From: Candidatus Pacearchaeota archaeon
GTDB taxonomy: Archaea; Nanobdellota; Nanobdellia; Pacearchaeales; GW2011-AR1
Assembly: GCA_030699205.1 (NCBI GenBank)
Contig: JAUYJY010000011.1
Span: forward strand, 1-7,644
Reading direction: 5' to 3'
DNA: 7,644 nt
Below are positions 1 to 5,587 of this stretch, one piece after another; within the stretch, counting starts at the first letter, position 1, and each line of letters opens with the position of its first letter. The notes below the pieces were generated by a model. That model ran no database searches. It worked only from the letters and a program-made list of their open reading frames with translations, and had not been told where the DNA came from. A program made the translations under genes and the position numbers.

Positions 1-28
1 TTTCGCTCCACTTCGTTCCGCTCACCTC

Positions 29-143
29 GCTTAACACGGCATATACGGTTCGCTCGTTGCACTTCGCTCACCCATATTTTGCAGTGGTGCGCTAACGCGC
101 TATTATACCACTGCAAAACATCGTATATGCCGGAACGTTAAAT
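29..143. repeat. attC-like recombination site 1 (upstream edge of unit A)
   Basis: A 115-base imperfect palindrome. It opens with GCTTAAC (29-35), fitting the integron R'' core RYYYAAC, and closes with GTTAAAT (137-143), fitting the R' core GTTRRRY. Inside, CGGCATATACG (37-47) pairs with CGTATATGCCG (122-132). Further in, TTTTGCAGTGGT (77-88) pairs perfectly with ACCACTGCAAAA (107-118). One base separates the left core from the stem and four separate the stem from the right core. Core positions, length and nested stems match the attC sites of integron cassettes. No integrase is visible, so function is inferred. Bases 1-28 would be the tail of a preceding unit. Confidence 0.6.
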
Positions 144-162
144 GAAATAAATTTTTCACCAT
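138..162 (+). repeat. Unit A left inverted-repeat arm
   Basis: The 15 bases TAAATTTTTCACCAT (148-162) are the exact reverse complement of 736-750. The outer TTAAAT (138-143) also pairs with ATTTAA at 813-818. These sequences occur only at the two ends of this gene unit. Confidence 0.75.
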
Positions 163-166
163 AATA

Positions 167-175
167 ATTATAAAG
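167..175 (+). promoter_or_regulatory. Archaeal TATA-like box for the nucleotidase gene
   Basis: AATTATAAA lies about 26 bases before the ATG at 197. That spacing would place transcription initiation at or next to the start codon, giving a leaderless mRNA. No Shine-Dalgarno sequence precedes the ATG. Assigned by pattern and spacing only. Confidence 0.5.
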
Positions 176-196
176 ATAGTCTGATTTCCAATTTCT

Positions 197-736
197 ATGA
201 GAATACTTGTAGATATGGATGGGGTTGTTGCAGATTTTGAAAAAGGAGTTTTAGATACTTACAGAAATCGCCATCCGGATAAATCTTTTGTTCCATTAGA
301 GCAAAGGACTTCATTTTACGTTAAAGATAATTACCCAAATGAACTTCAACCTTTAGTGGAAGAAATTTATTTAGCTCAAGGTTTTTATCTTAATCTTCCA
401 CCAATTGATGGTTCATTAGAAGCACTTTCAGAATTAACATCTCGCGGAGATGAAATTTATATTTGTACAAGTCCTTTACTTAGTAATCCCTTTTGTGTCC
501 AAGAAAAATATGATTGGGTGATAAATCACCTTGGTAAAGATTGGACAAAAAGAATGATTGTCTCAAAAGATAAAACAATTGTTCATGGCGATTTCTTAAT
601 TGATGATAAACCAGAAGTAAAAGGAGTGCAACAACCCTCATGGGAACAAATTTTGTATTCTCAACCTTACAATTCACAAGTTAATTCTATGAAAAGAATG
701 ACTTGGCGAAATTGGAAATCAGTAATTGATTCTTAA
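197..736 (+). CDS. 5'(3')-deoxyribonucleotidase-like HAD phosphatase
   Basis: A 179-residue HAD-superfamily protein resembling the NT5C (cytosolic 5'(3')-deoxyribonucleotidase) family, which removes phosphate from deoxyribonucleoside monophosphates and so affects nucleotide pools. Motif I is DMDGVVADF at residues 6-14, with the nucleophile D6 and acid/base D8. Motif II is T91-S92 in YICTSPL. Lysines 124/126 in SKDK fit motif III. D136-D137 in FLIDDKPE form the metal-binding motif IV. No signal peptide or membrane segment is seen, so it is probably cytosolic. The length is typical for the family. It is the only gene of its unit and carries its own TATA-like box. The stop codon touches the right inverted-repeat arm. 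Substrate preference within the family cannot be read from sequence; a role in nucleotide salvage or in protection against foreign DNA is equally open. Confidence 0.85.
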   Translation: MRILVDMDGVVADFEKGVLDTYRNRHPDKSFVPLEQRTSFYVKDNYPNELQPLVEEIYLAQGFYLNLPPIDGSLEALSELTSRGDEIYICTSPLLSNPFCVQEKYDWVINHLGKDWTKRMIVSKDKTIVHGDFLIDDKPEVKGVQQPSWEQILYSQPYNSQVNSMKRMTWRNWKSVIDS

Positions 737-750
737 TGGTGAAAAATTTA
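736..750 (-). repeat. Unit A right inverted-repeat arm
   Basis: ATGGTGAAAAATTTA is the exact reverse complement of 148-162. It begins at the last base of the nucleotidase stop codon. Confidence 0.75.
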
Positions 751-812
751 CTCTGCGGTTTGCTTCGCAAATCCTCGGGGACGGCTTGCAGCCTTTCGCT
801 TCGCTCACCCTC
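751..812. other. Non-coding tail of unit A with small GC-rich hairpins
   Basis: No open frame of note. It contains small hairpins: GGTTTGC/GCAAATC around a TTC loop (757-773) and GGCTTGCAGCC (783-793). It ends in TTCGCTCACCC (800-810), a motif also found at 63-73. It is GC-richer than the genes and leads directly into the second attC-like core. Confidence 0.55.
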
Positions 813-900
813 ATTTAACAAGGATTTAGAGGAAAATTCCTGCTGAATTTTCCCAAATTTTTGTCTTCGACAAAAACTTCTCTAAATCCTGATGTTAAGT
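813..900. repeat. attC-like recombination site 2 (junction of units A and B)
   Basis: An 88-base imperfect palindrome bounded by ATTTAAC (813-819; fits RYYYAAC) and GTTAAGT (894-900; fits GTTRRRY). AGGATTTAGA (821-830) pairs with TCTAAATCCT (881-890). The interior carries two further hairpins: GGAAAATTC/GAATTTTCC (831-839 with 845-853) and TTTTTGTC/GACAAAAA around a TTC loop. One base separates the left core from the stem and three (GAT) separate the stem from the right core, nearly the layout of site 1. Base pairing is direct observation; the attC assignment is inference. Confidence 0.6.
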
Positions 901-967
901 CGAATTTTTTCTTCTGCTAAAAATTTAAATCTCTAATGCCTATTTCCCACCCAAAGAAGCGCGCTTT
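894..967 (+). repeat. Unit B left inverted-repeat arm
   Basis: An interrupted arm pairing with 2583-2718. Blocks: GTTAAGTCG (894-902) with 2710-2718; TTTTTTCTTCTGC (905-917) with 2631-2643; AAAATTTAAATCTC (920-933) with 2611-2624; and the palindromic AAGCGCGCTTT (957-967) with the similar run at 2583-2595. The blocks are in mirror order on the other side of the two genes. The AT-rich third block itself resembles a TATA box. Confidence 0.75.
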
Positions 968-974
968 AGAAAAC

Positions 975-985
975 TTATTAAATAA
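975..985 (+). promoter_or_regulatory. TATA-like box favouring the M48 start at 1008
   Basis: TTATTAAATAA is centred 28 bases before the ATG at 1008, the spacing seen at the other genes here. The other candidate box (920-930) would start transcription near 950, downstream of the in-frame ATG at 936, so it cannot serve that longer reading. Confidence 0.5.
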
Positions 986-1007
986 TTGTTCTCCTTTAAT
1001 TTATATT

Positions 1008-2180
1008 ATGGCTAATAAAATAGAAATCCCAAAATGGCTCCAATTTAGAATATATTTTAGTCTAATCATCACAACACTTCTTTTCATTTCGGTTTATGTC
1101 GCCTTATTCCGTATTGGTGGATGGATTTCTATTTGGTGGGAAACACCCGAACTTTACAATTCTTTTGGATTCGGCTTAGTAATAATTGGACTTATTCCTT
1201 TAATTTATGCACTTTCAGTAAAATCTGGAGAACAGGGATTCGAAGCAAAAGAAAAAGATTTTCCTGAATTGTTTAAATGCGTTCGTGAAATTGCTGGCGA
1301 GTTTAATATAAAAATGCCTTCAAAAATTTTAATTCTTCCAACTGAAGAGATATTTGTTACTGGAGTATTTAGTAAAAAAATTGGAGTGGGAATTGCAGGA
1401 TTAAGAGCAATAACAAATGAAGAATTAAAAGCGATACTTCGTCATGAATTTGGACATTTTTATGGAAATGATACTATTTTTGGTTCTATACTTTCAAGGA
1501 TTCAGATTTCATTAGAAAGCTCGAGCAAATTTGGAAAAAGCTGGTGGGATGCTATACCCCTAATGGAAATAGCAATAATTGGACTTATTATCGCAGGATT
1601 TTCAAAAGCATATTCTTTCATTTTTAGAGTAATTATCTCAATATACTCAAGACAAGTTGAGTATAGAGCAGATTATGTTGCATCAATAAAATCTGGAAAA
1701 GAGACATTTGGAAATGCTCTTTTGAATTACTCCGCATATACTACTTATTTTGGACAAGTGGGTTATAATTCAGTAGTCCAATTATTACTAGAAGGTAAAG
1801 CTTTTATGAATATTTATGATTCCGTTTATCAAGCTTACGAAAAGGAAGATGCTAAAAATCTTAAGAAAGTTGTTTTTGAATCTGATAAAGGAAGCATTTT
1901 TTCTTCGCATCCCAAATTGAGAAAAAGATTAAAAAAAATAAATCTGAATCCTGATTCTTTGAAAGTTAGTAATAAAATTAAGAATAGTGCAATTTCACTT
2001 ATTAGCAAAAGAAAACAAGTAGAGGAAGAACTTACCCAAGTTATTACTAATAATCTCCATGTAAATCTTCTCTATGCTGACGCAGTTTCAAGAGAAGGAA
2101 AATGTAGATATTGTGGAGAACAATTTGAACAATTACAAGACTTATTAGAACATGAGGAACATTGTGAAAGCAAAGAATAA
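1008..2180 (+). CDS. Membrane M48 (HtpX/Ste24-like) zinc metallopeptidase with C-terminal zinc finger
   Basis: A 390-residue M48-family peptidase. The zinc site is HEFGH (H146, E147, H150) with the third ligand probably E218 in VEYRAD. Two hydrophobic segments lie near residues 13-40 and 51-71. A third stretch (about 183-212) falls between the HExxH motif and E218, as in HtpX-type proteases, placing the active site at the membrane. The family degrades or processes membrane proteins in quality control. Unusual is the C-terminus: CRYC (366-369) followed by H382 and C386 forms a small C2HC/C2H2-like zinc finger that is not part of typical HtpX. An in-frame ATG at 936 would add 24 residues, but that stretch lies partly in the inverted-repeat arm and upstream of the likely transcript start, so 1008 is preferred. 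The gene is followed 14 bases later by a small membrane protein, probably co-transcribed. Confidence 0.85.
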   Translation: MANKIEIPKWLQFRIYFSLIITTLLFISVYVALFRIGGWISIWWETPELYNSFGFGLVIIGLIPLIYALSVKSGEQGFEAKEKDFPELFKCVREIAGEFNIKMPSKILILPTEEIFVTGVFSKKIGVGIAGLRAITNEELKAILRHEFGHFYGNDTIFGSILSRIQISLESSSKFGKSWWDAIPLMEIAIIGLIIAGFSKAYSFIFRVIISIYSRQVEYRADYVASIKSGKETFGNALLNYSAYTTYFGQVGYNSVVQLLLEGKAFMNIYDSVYQAYEKEDAKNLKKVVFESDKGSIFSSHPKLRKRLKKINLNPDSLKVSNKIKNSAISLISKRKQVEEELTQVITNNLHVNLLYADAVSREGKCRYCGEQFEQLQDLLEHEEHCESKE

Positions 2181-2194
2181 CTTAGGGAGAAAAT

Positions 2195-2584
2195 ATGAAA
2201 TCGATAATGGACTTAATTAGTGAATGGCTTTTTGATATTTGGGAAGAAATCAAAAAAGACCCTCTTAGAAATATATTGCTTATTTTAATTTCACCAATTT
2301 TGATAAATGCCATGGCTGAAGCTATTTTAGATTTTAGTTGGTTATCAATGATTGGTTATTATGTTGCTTGCATTTATGGATTCTCAAAAATATTGGATGA
2401 CCCTTATCGAATAATCAAATGGGGTGTTGGGTATGTTATTGGATCAGTTGCAGTCAAAATGGTTTTTGAGAATTTAATTCCTGCTTATGACGGAGATACT
2501 TTCGTTTCAATATTTTCTGTCTTAGTGATAGGCTATGTTATTCTCATGTTTTACTTAAAATCTAGAGAACTTAAAAATAGTTAA
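2195..2584 (+). CDS. Small multi-pass membrane protein of unknown function
   Basis: 129 residues, not recognised. Hydrophobic segments lie near residues 26-45, 49-66, 76-92 and 102-120, with an amphipathic, charged N-terminus (DLISEWLFDIWEEIKKD) and a short basic tail. It starts 14 bases after the M48 peptidase stop and is preceded by AGGGAG, a good Shine-Dalgarno sequence 6-7 bases before the ATG. That is what a downstream operon gene needs, while leaderless first genes do not. Its stop codon overlaps the right inverted-repeat arm of the unit. The pairing suggests a partner, regulator or substrate of the membrane peptidase, but nothing in the protein itself shows this. Confidence 0.7.
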   Translation: MKSIMDLISEWLFDIWEEIKKDPLRNILLILISPILINAMAEAILDFSWLSMIGYYVACIYGFSKILDDPYRIIKWGVGYVIGSVAVKMVFENLIPAYDGDTFVSIFSVLVIGYVILMFYLKSRELKNS

Positions 2585-2718
2585 AGCGCGCGCTTCCCAC
2601 CCTAAGAATGGAGATTTAAATTTTCTTAACGCAGAAGAAAAAACTCCTTCAAAAAATCAAAGATTTTTCTCGGTAACGCCTTGCAGGCTCTCGGCATAAA
2701 TGCCTCGCACGACTTAAC
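2583..2718 (-). repeat. Unit B right inverted-repeat arm and tail
   Basis: Holds mirror copies of the left-arm blocks: AAAGCGCGCGCTT (2583-2595), GAGATTTAAATTTT (2611-2624), GCAGAAGAAAAAA (2631-2643) and CGACTTAAC (2710-2718). The right arm has about 66 extra bases (2644-2709) with three small hairpins: AAAAATC/GATTTTT (2652-2668), GCCT/AGGC (2678-2688) and GGCAT/ATGCC (2693-2704). No gene is seen. Confidence 0.7.
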
Positions 2719-2731
2719 AGCGATTAAGTCT
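2710..2731. repeat. Collapsed core junction of units B and C
   Basis: GACTTAA and TTAAGTC form a perfect 7-bp inverted repeat around a 6-base centre (2711-2730). The left core is ACTTAAC (2712-2718, fits RYYYAAC); the right core is ATTAAGT, one base from GTTRRRY. The long internal hairpin of sites 1 and 2 is missing. Confidence 0.5.
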
Positions 2732-2831
2732 AATTTGTTCGTTGCCTTTTGTCGCTAACCTCTAACGAGAACACTCCTCTTTTAGTGCCGCTTTTGATAC
2801 TATTAAAACTCAACTAGGGGGAGAGAAAGTA
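2724..2831 (+). repeat. Unit C left inverted-repeat arm
   Basis: Four exact blocks, each with its reverse complement at the other end of the unit in mirror order: TTAAGTCT (2724-2731) with 3793-3800; TTTGTTCGTTGCC (2734-2746) with 3741-3753; TAGTGCCGCTT (2783-2793) with 3721-3731; GGGGGAGAGAAAGTA (2817-2831) with 3683-3697. The arm includes a 36-base stretch (2747-2782) replaced by 9 unrelated bases on the other side. Confidence 0.85.
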
Positions 2832-2848
2832 AAAGATAAATACCAAAA

Positions 2849-3292
2849 TTAATTCCTTGCTTCTTGATAAAATTTCATTTGTGATTCAATAGAAGCCATA
2901 TAATTATAATAATCTCGTCCTCTTTCTTCAAAAGCAGATTTGATAGATTTTTCATTGTCTTTAATATACATTTGTAAAGATAAATAATGTCTTTCACATT
3001 CACGAGATTTGCTATGAAGTTCACTAAGTAAAGTAGTTTTTTCCTCAGAAAAAGTAGCGGCTTCATTGTATTTACCAACTAAAGCGTTATATTCATCCCC
3101 ACATTTGTCGGTTAAACCTTCTTTTTCTATAACTTTATCTAAAACGCTTACTTTTACTGGCTCACTAGTATCAGTAGAATGACCCCAATTATAAAAAAGA
3201 ATTAAACCAACAAGAATTACTATTGACCAAATAAAAATCTTCTTTCCTAATTTTTCAGATTCTTTACTTTTCTTATCTTTTTCTTCACTCAT
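2849..3292 (-). CDS. Single-pass membrane protein with helical C-terminal domain, unknown
   Basis: 147 residues, not recognised. A very charged N-terminus rich in Lys, Glu and Ser (1-18) precedes one transmembrane segment at about 19-35. The remainder (about 50-147) is hydrophilic and probably alpha-helical, with heptad-like spacing and two cysteines (C64, C99) that could form a disulfide if outside. With a lysine-rich N-terminus, the C-terminal domain is likely extracytoplasmic by the positive-inside rule. It has its own TATA-like box about 29 bases upstream, so it can be transcribed apart from the upstream membrane gene on the same strand, 45 bases away. The stop lies 17 bases inside the left arm of unit C. 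No function is proposed. Confidence 0.65.
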   Translation of the reverse strand: MSEEKDKKSKESEKLGKKIFIWSIVILVGLILFYNWGHSTDTSEPVKVSVLDKVIEKEGLTDKCGDEYNALVGKYNEAATFSEEKTTLLSELHSKSRECERHYLSLQMYIKDNEKSIKSAFEERGRDYYNYMASIESQMKFYQEARN

Positions 3293-3315
3293 TTTAACTA
3301 AGTAATAAAAGTAAC

Positions 3316-3326
3316 ATTATAAATTT
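3316..3326 (-). promoter_or_regulatory. TATA-like box for the gene starting at 3292
   Basis: On the minus strand AAATTTATAAT, centred about 29 bases before the ATG at 3292. Spacing fits a leaderless or nearly leaderless transcript. Confidence 0.45.
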
Positions 3327-3337
3327 AACTCAAAAAA

Positions 3338-3646
3338 TTAGATTTCTCTTGAATAATTAATGAAAAAGAGTATTATAAATGTTATCAATAAAACCACTTC
3401 AATAATCACAAACAAAGTTCTCCTAAGAAAAGTATCTGGAACTATGTTAGAAATATTGGGAATGATTCTTTCTAAGGTTGTTGGAAATATTAATAAGAAA
3501 AAGAAACCCGAAATGAATAAGAACCAAAAGAAATAAACATTAACATCAATCATTTTAAACTTTGCAACCAATATTTCTTTTAAGATCATGATGCTAGAAC
3601 CAATAAGAAGTACCATAATGGCTTCTTTTAGTGTAATTGTTTCCAT
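3338..3646 (-). CDS. Small three-segment membrane protein, unknown
   Basis: 102 residues, not recognised. Three hydrophobic segments (about 8-27, 36-55 and 77-96) are separated by a short basic loop (KFKM, 29-32) and a loop containing R60 and RR75-76. There are few polar residues and no recognisable active-site motif. It lies upstream of the 147-residue membrane protein on the same strand, and the two are the only genes of unit C, so a joint role at the membrane is plausible but unproven. GAGGT about 6 bases before the ATG could act as a ribosome binding site; the TATA-like box is 26 bases upstream. It reads as a genuine gene rather than a shadow because nothing else covers this stretch. Confidence 0.6.
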   Translation of the reverse strand: METITLKEAIMVLLIGSSIMILKEILVAKFKMIDVNVYFFWFLFISGFFFLLIFPTTLERIIPNISNIVPDTFLRRTLFVIIEVVLLITFIILFFINYSREI

Positions 3647-3667
3647 ACAAACCTCAGAATTTTAAAA

Positions 3668-3676
3668 TATTATAAA
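3668..3676 (-). promoter_or_regulatory. TATA-like box for the gene starting at 3646
   Basis: TTTATAATA on the minus strand, centred about 26 bases from the ATG. It lies just inside the right inverted-repeat arm of unit C. Confidence 0.45.
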
Positions 3677-3682
3677 GTTAAC

Positions 3683-3801
3683 TACTTTCTCTCCCCCTTT
3701 TCTAAAAACTAACTAAAGCTAAGCGGCACTATTTCTGTACGGCAACGAACAAACTTCTCGGCTAAAGCCTCGACCTCGGGGTAAACCCGAGGAGACTTAA
3801 C
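3683..3801 (-). repeat. Unit C right inverted-repeat arm and tail
   Basis: Mirror blocks TACTTTCTCTCCCCC (3683-3697), AAGCGGCACTA (3721-3731), GGCAACGAACAAA (3741-3753) and AGACTTAA (3793-3800). Between the third block and the core are two inserted hairpins absent from the left arm: GGCTAAAGCC (3760-3769) and CCTCGGG/CCCGAGG with a GTAAA loop (3774-3792). Confidence 0.85.
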
Positions 3802-3811
3802 ATCGTTATAT
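3774..3811. repeat. Collapsed core junction of units C and D with GTAAA hairpin
   Basis: A 7-bp hairpin CCTCGGG-GTAAA-CCCGAGG (3774-3792), then two bases, then ACTTAAC (3795-3801), ATC, and GTTATAT (3805-3811). The core pair is in the order RYYYAAC then GTT-like, separated by only three bases. The right core deviates from GTTRRRY at one position. The same hairpin-core layout recurs at 6476-6513. Confidence 0.55.
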
Positions 3812-3935
3812 TCAATTCGGTTCCTGGCACTCTGAATCGCTGACGCTAATGAATGTAGAGCAAAAACAAACAAAGTAGAAATAGATGTAGGCTCTCTCGT
3901 TAACGGAAAACTAAACCACTGGGGGGCAATCTCTA
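3805..3935 (+). repeat. Unit D left inverted-repeat arm
   Basis: A long diverged arm. Exact blocks: GCAAAAACAA (3860-3869) with 6403-6412; GGCTCTCTCGTT (3890-3901) with 6368-6379; GGGGCAATCTCTA (3923-3935) with 6336-6348. GTTAT at the edge pairs with ATAAC at 6499-6503, and weaker similarity lies between. Block order is mirrored across 2.4 kb, so these are the ends of one unit, wider than the insertion sequence inside it. An open frame through this arm on the minus strand is not credible as a gene. Confidence 0.8.
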
Positions 3936-3946
3936 ATAGAACAAAG

Positions 3947-4525
3947 CTATTTTTCTGAATACAACCTAACAAACTCTTGTCTTTCTTTATCTGTTAATGC
4001 TCTTGTTTGGTGTCCTTCTTGTAACTTGCGAAGTTCTTGTAGTAAACCATTCAAATTTTCTTTACCTACCTCATCTAAATCTTTGTATAATTCTTCTCTG
4101 TCTTCTTCGTTAAGTTCATCTGGTGATAAATTTTTAACATATTTTGTAACTCCATCAACCTTTACTTCAAATCCTTCTGGATAATCATGATTTCTTACAG
4201 TATACAAAATAGTTTCTATATTTTTTGGAGTTTGATGTCTTACTGCTTCTTTTACTCCATCTGCCAAAGATTGGACATCACCATAAAGATCAGCATCTTC
4301 AAGAAACGGGAATGCTACCGACTCAAAATAAAACTGGTCTGGTCCATCATCAACATAAGCAGCTAATTCTGCAACGAAAAAATAAGTTTGTTTTCCCAAC
4401 CTTTCAGAAGCACTTTCACCTTGTCTTTTTACAAAACCATCAAAAGCTTCACGATTATTTTGTTCATATCTTTCTAAATGTTGCTTTGCTTCTTCAATAG
4501 TTTCATAGACTTTTATTTCTACCAT
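3947..4525 (-). CDS. Acidic soluble protein of unknown function
   Basis: 192 residues, not recognised. It is hydrophilic and strongly acidic, with no membrane segment or signal peptide. The N-terminal half (about 1-105) mixes likely strands and helices (IKVYETIEEAKQHLERYEQ; FYFESVAFPFLEDADLYGD). The C-terminal half (about 130-192) is probably helical and full of Glu, Lys and Leu, ending in a basic-acidic tail. No catalytic or nucleotide-binding motif is evident. It lies in unit D with a toxin-antitoxin pair transcribed in the opposite direction. The IS630 element begins only about 25 bases upstream of its ATG and has pushed away a TATA-like box that would otherwise lie about 30 bases from the start, so it may now be poorly expressed or driven from the element. 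Confidence 0.65.
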   Translation of the reverse strand: MVEIKVYETIEEAKQHLERYEQNNREAFDGFVKRQGESASERLGKQTYFFVAELAAYVDDGPDQFYFESVAFPFLEDADLYGDVQSLADGVKEAVRHQTPKNIETILYTVRNHDYPEGFEVKVDGVTKYVKNLSPDELNEEDREELYKDLDEVGKENLNGLLQELRKLQEGHQTRALTDKERQEFVRLYSEK

Positions 4526-4537
4526 AAAAACATATAG

Positions 4538-5574
4538 TTAATTTCCATAGAATCCGAACATTTTAACCATAAAATCTGGATTATTCAATGCTTCCACTAA
4601 CTTCATTTCAAATTCTTCCTTTGTTGCCCAAATTGATATTGCTAACCACTTTTTTATTTTCTTCCATGATTGTTCTATTGGGTTTAAATCAGGGCTGTAG
4701 GATGGAAGTTGCATGACAACAAGCCTGTGCTTGTTGTCTTTATAGAATTTCTGAACATGTTCTTTCTCAAAATGATACTTTGCTCCGTCCACAACAATTA
4801 AAATTTTACCATATTTTCTAAGAAGTGATTTTAAAAATTGTAACCACGTTTCCCAATTACATTTCTCTTCAGTAATTTGAGCTGAGAATTCATTATCAGA
4901 AAGAGCCCCAAAGACTGAGAATCTTTCTTTTGTATAGACTGTATCAATAACCGGTTTACTCCCCTTCTTAAACCATCCTCTTGTTAAGTATGGTTTTACT
5001 GTGAAGTGTGCTTCATCAGTACAAAAGACCTTGAATCCAAGTTTAATGTGATGTTGAACTTTTTTTTAAGTTCTTTCTTAAAAAGTTCTTTAGCTTTCTT
5101 GTTGGTCTTTTTATTTTGTGGTCTAGGAACTTTAAGATTATAATTTAATTTTTTTGTGATTTTCCAAATCGCACTTTGATTGTAAGAAATATTAAATAAC
5201 TTAAATATCAAATATTGGATTAATGTTGTAGTCCAAAGTTTGAAAGGAATACCTTGTTTCTTAGGACTCTCGCTAAGAATTTTGTCTAGTTCTTTTAATT
5301 GAACTGAAGTCAATTTTGTAGCATTTCCTTTTTGTTTCACGTCATAAAGGTTTTGCAAACCATTATCCGACAATCTTTTCAACCAATCATGAATTGTTGT
5401 TTTTGGTTTCTTAAGTGAGGATGCAATATCCTCCAAAGTTTTTCCTTCTTTTCTTTGGATTGAAGCTAATAAACGAAGTTTTGCCTTAGCATTTTTCTCT
5501 TTCCTGTACAAGTGTTTTAATTCAATTTTAGATAAATTGGGTAAGAATTCATTTTCTTTTTTTAACCATGCCAT
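4538..5574 (-). CDS. IS630-family transposase, two frames joined by -1 frameshifting
   Basis: Frame 1 (5574-4996) gives the DNA-binding half, with helix-turn-helix signatures (TLEDIASSLKKPKTTIHDWL at about 48-67, then a second domain to about 155). Frame 2, entered by a -1 shift at 5059-5065, continues without a stop to 4538. The joined protein is 345 residues and has the DDE catalytic triad: D187 in FCTDEAHF, D263 in VVDGAKYH, and E301 in SPDLNPIE. All three residues lie after the shift, so the frame 1 product alone (192 residues) cannot catalyse and could act as a DNA-binding inhibitor. The start is fixed by AAGGTGA, a Shine-Dalgarno sequence six bases before the ATG. The last residues and the stop lie outside the left end of the element, using flanking DNA. 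A simple disabling frameshift is the alternative, but the slippery site argues against it. Confidence 0.85.
5059..5065 (-). promoter_or_regulatory. -1 ribosomal frameshift slippery heptamer A AAA AAG
   Basis: The minus strand reads CTT then eight A then GTTC. In frame 1 the phase is A-AAA-AAG, the classic -1 slippery heptamer. Slipping back one base makes the next codon GTT and opens the catalytic frame. A small possible hairpin (CTTG/CAAG) follows about 20 bases downstream. Confidence 0.7.
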
Positions 5575-5580
5575 TTGTTA

Positions 5581-5587
5581 TCACCTT
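5581..5587 (-). promoter_or_regulatory. Ribosome binding site of the transposase
   Basis: AAGGTGA on the minus strand, six bases before the ATG at 5574, settles the transposase start. Confidence 0.6.

Noticed and set aside
480..677. 65-residue minus-strand open frame
   Set aside because: Antisense to the nucleotidase, which has all HAD motifs.
881..900. Xer/dif-type recombination site
   Set aside because: The GATGTTAAGT side faintly recalls the XerD half-site, but there is no matching XerC half with a 6-8 base centre. The hairpin-with-cores layout fits attC better.
936..1007. Longer start for the M48 peptidase at ATG 936
   Set aside because: The added 24 residues overlap the inverted-repeat arm, and the candidate TATA box would initiate downstream of this ATG. 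The 1008 start has a well-spaced box. The longer form is not excluded.
2875..3078. 67-residue minus-strand open frame
   Set aside because: Alternative frame inside the 147-residue membrane protein; no start signal of its own.
3709..3972. 87-residue minus-strand open frame
   Set aside because: It runs through the inverted-repeat arms, the GTAAA hairpin and the junction, and overlaps the end of the 192-residue gene. No family or plausible start signal.
4225..4500. 91-residue plus-strand open frame
   Set aside because: Antisense shadow of the 192-residue acidic protein, with a leucine/histidine/glutamine-rich low-complexity composition typical of such shadows.
4538..4792. A separate 84-residue gene beginning at GTG 4792
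   Set aside because: It is the C-terminal end of the transposase; the same frame runs open from 5059 and holds the first two catalytic residues upstream of this point.
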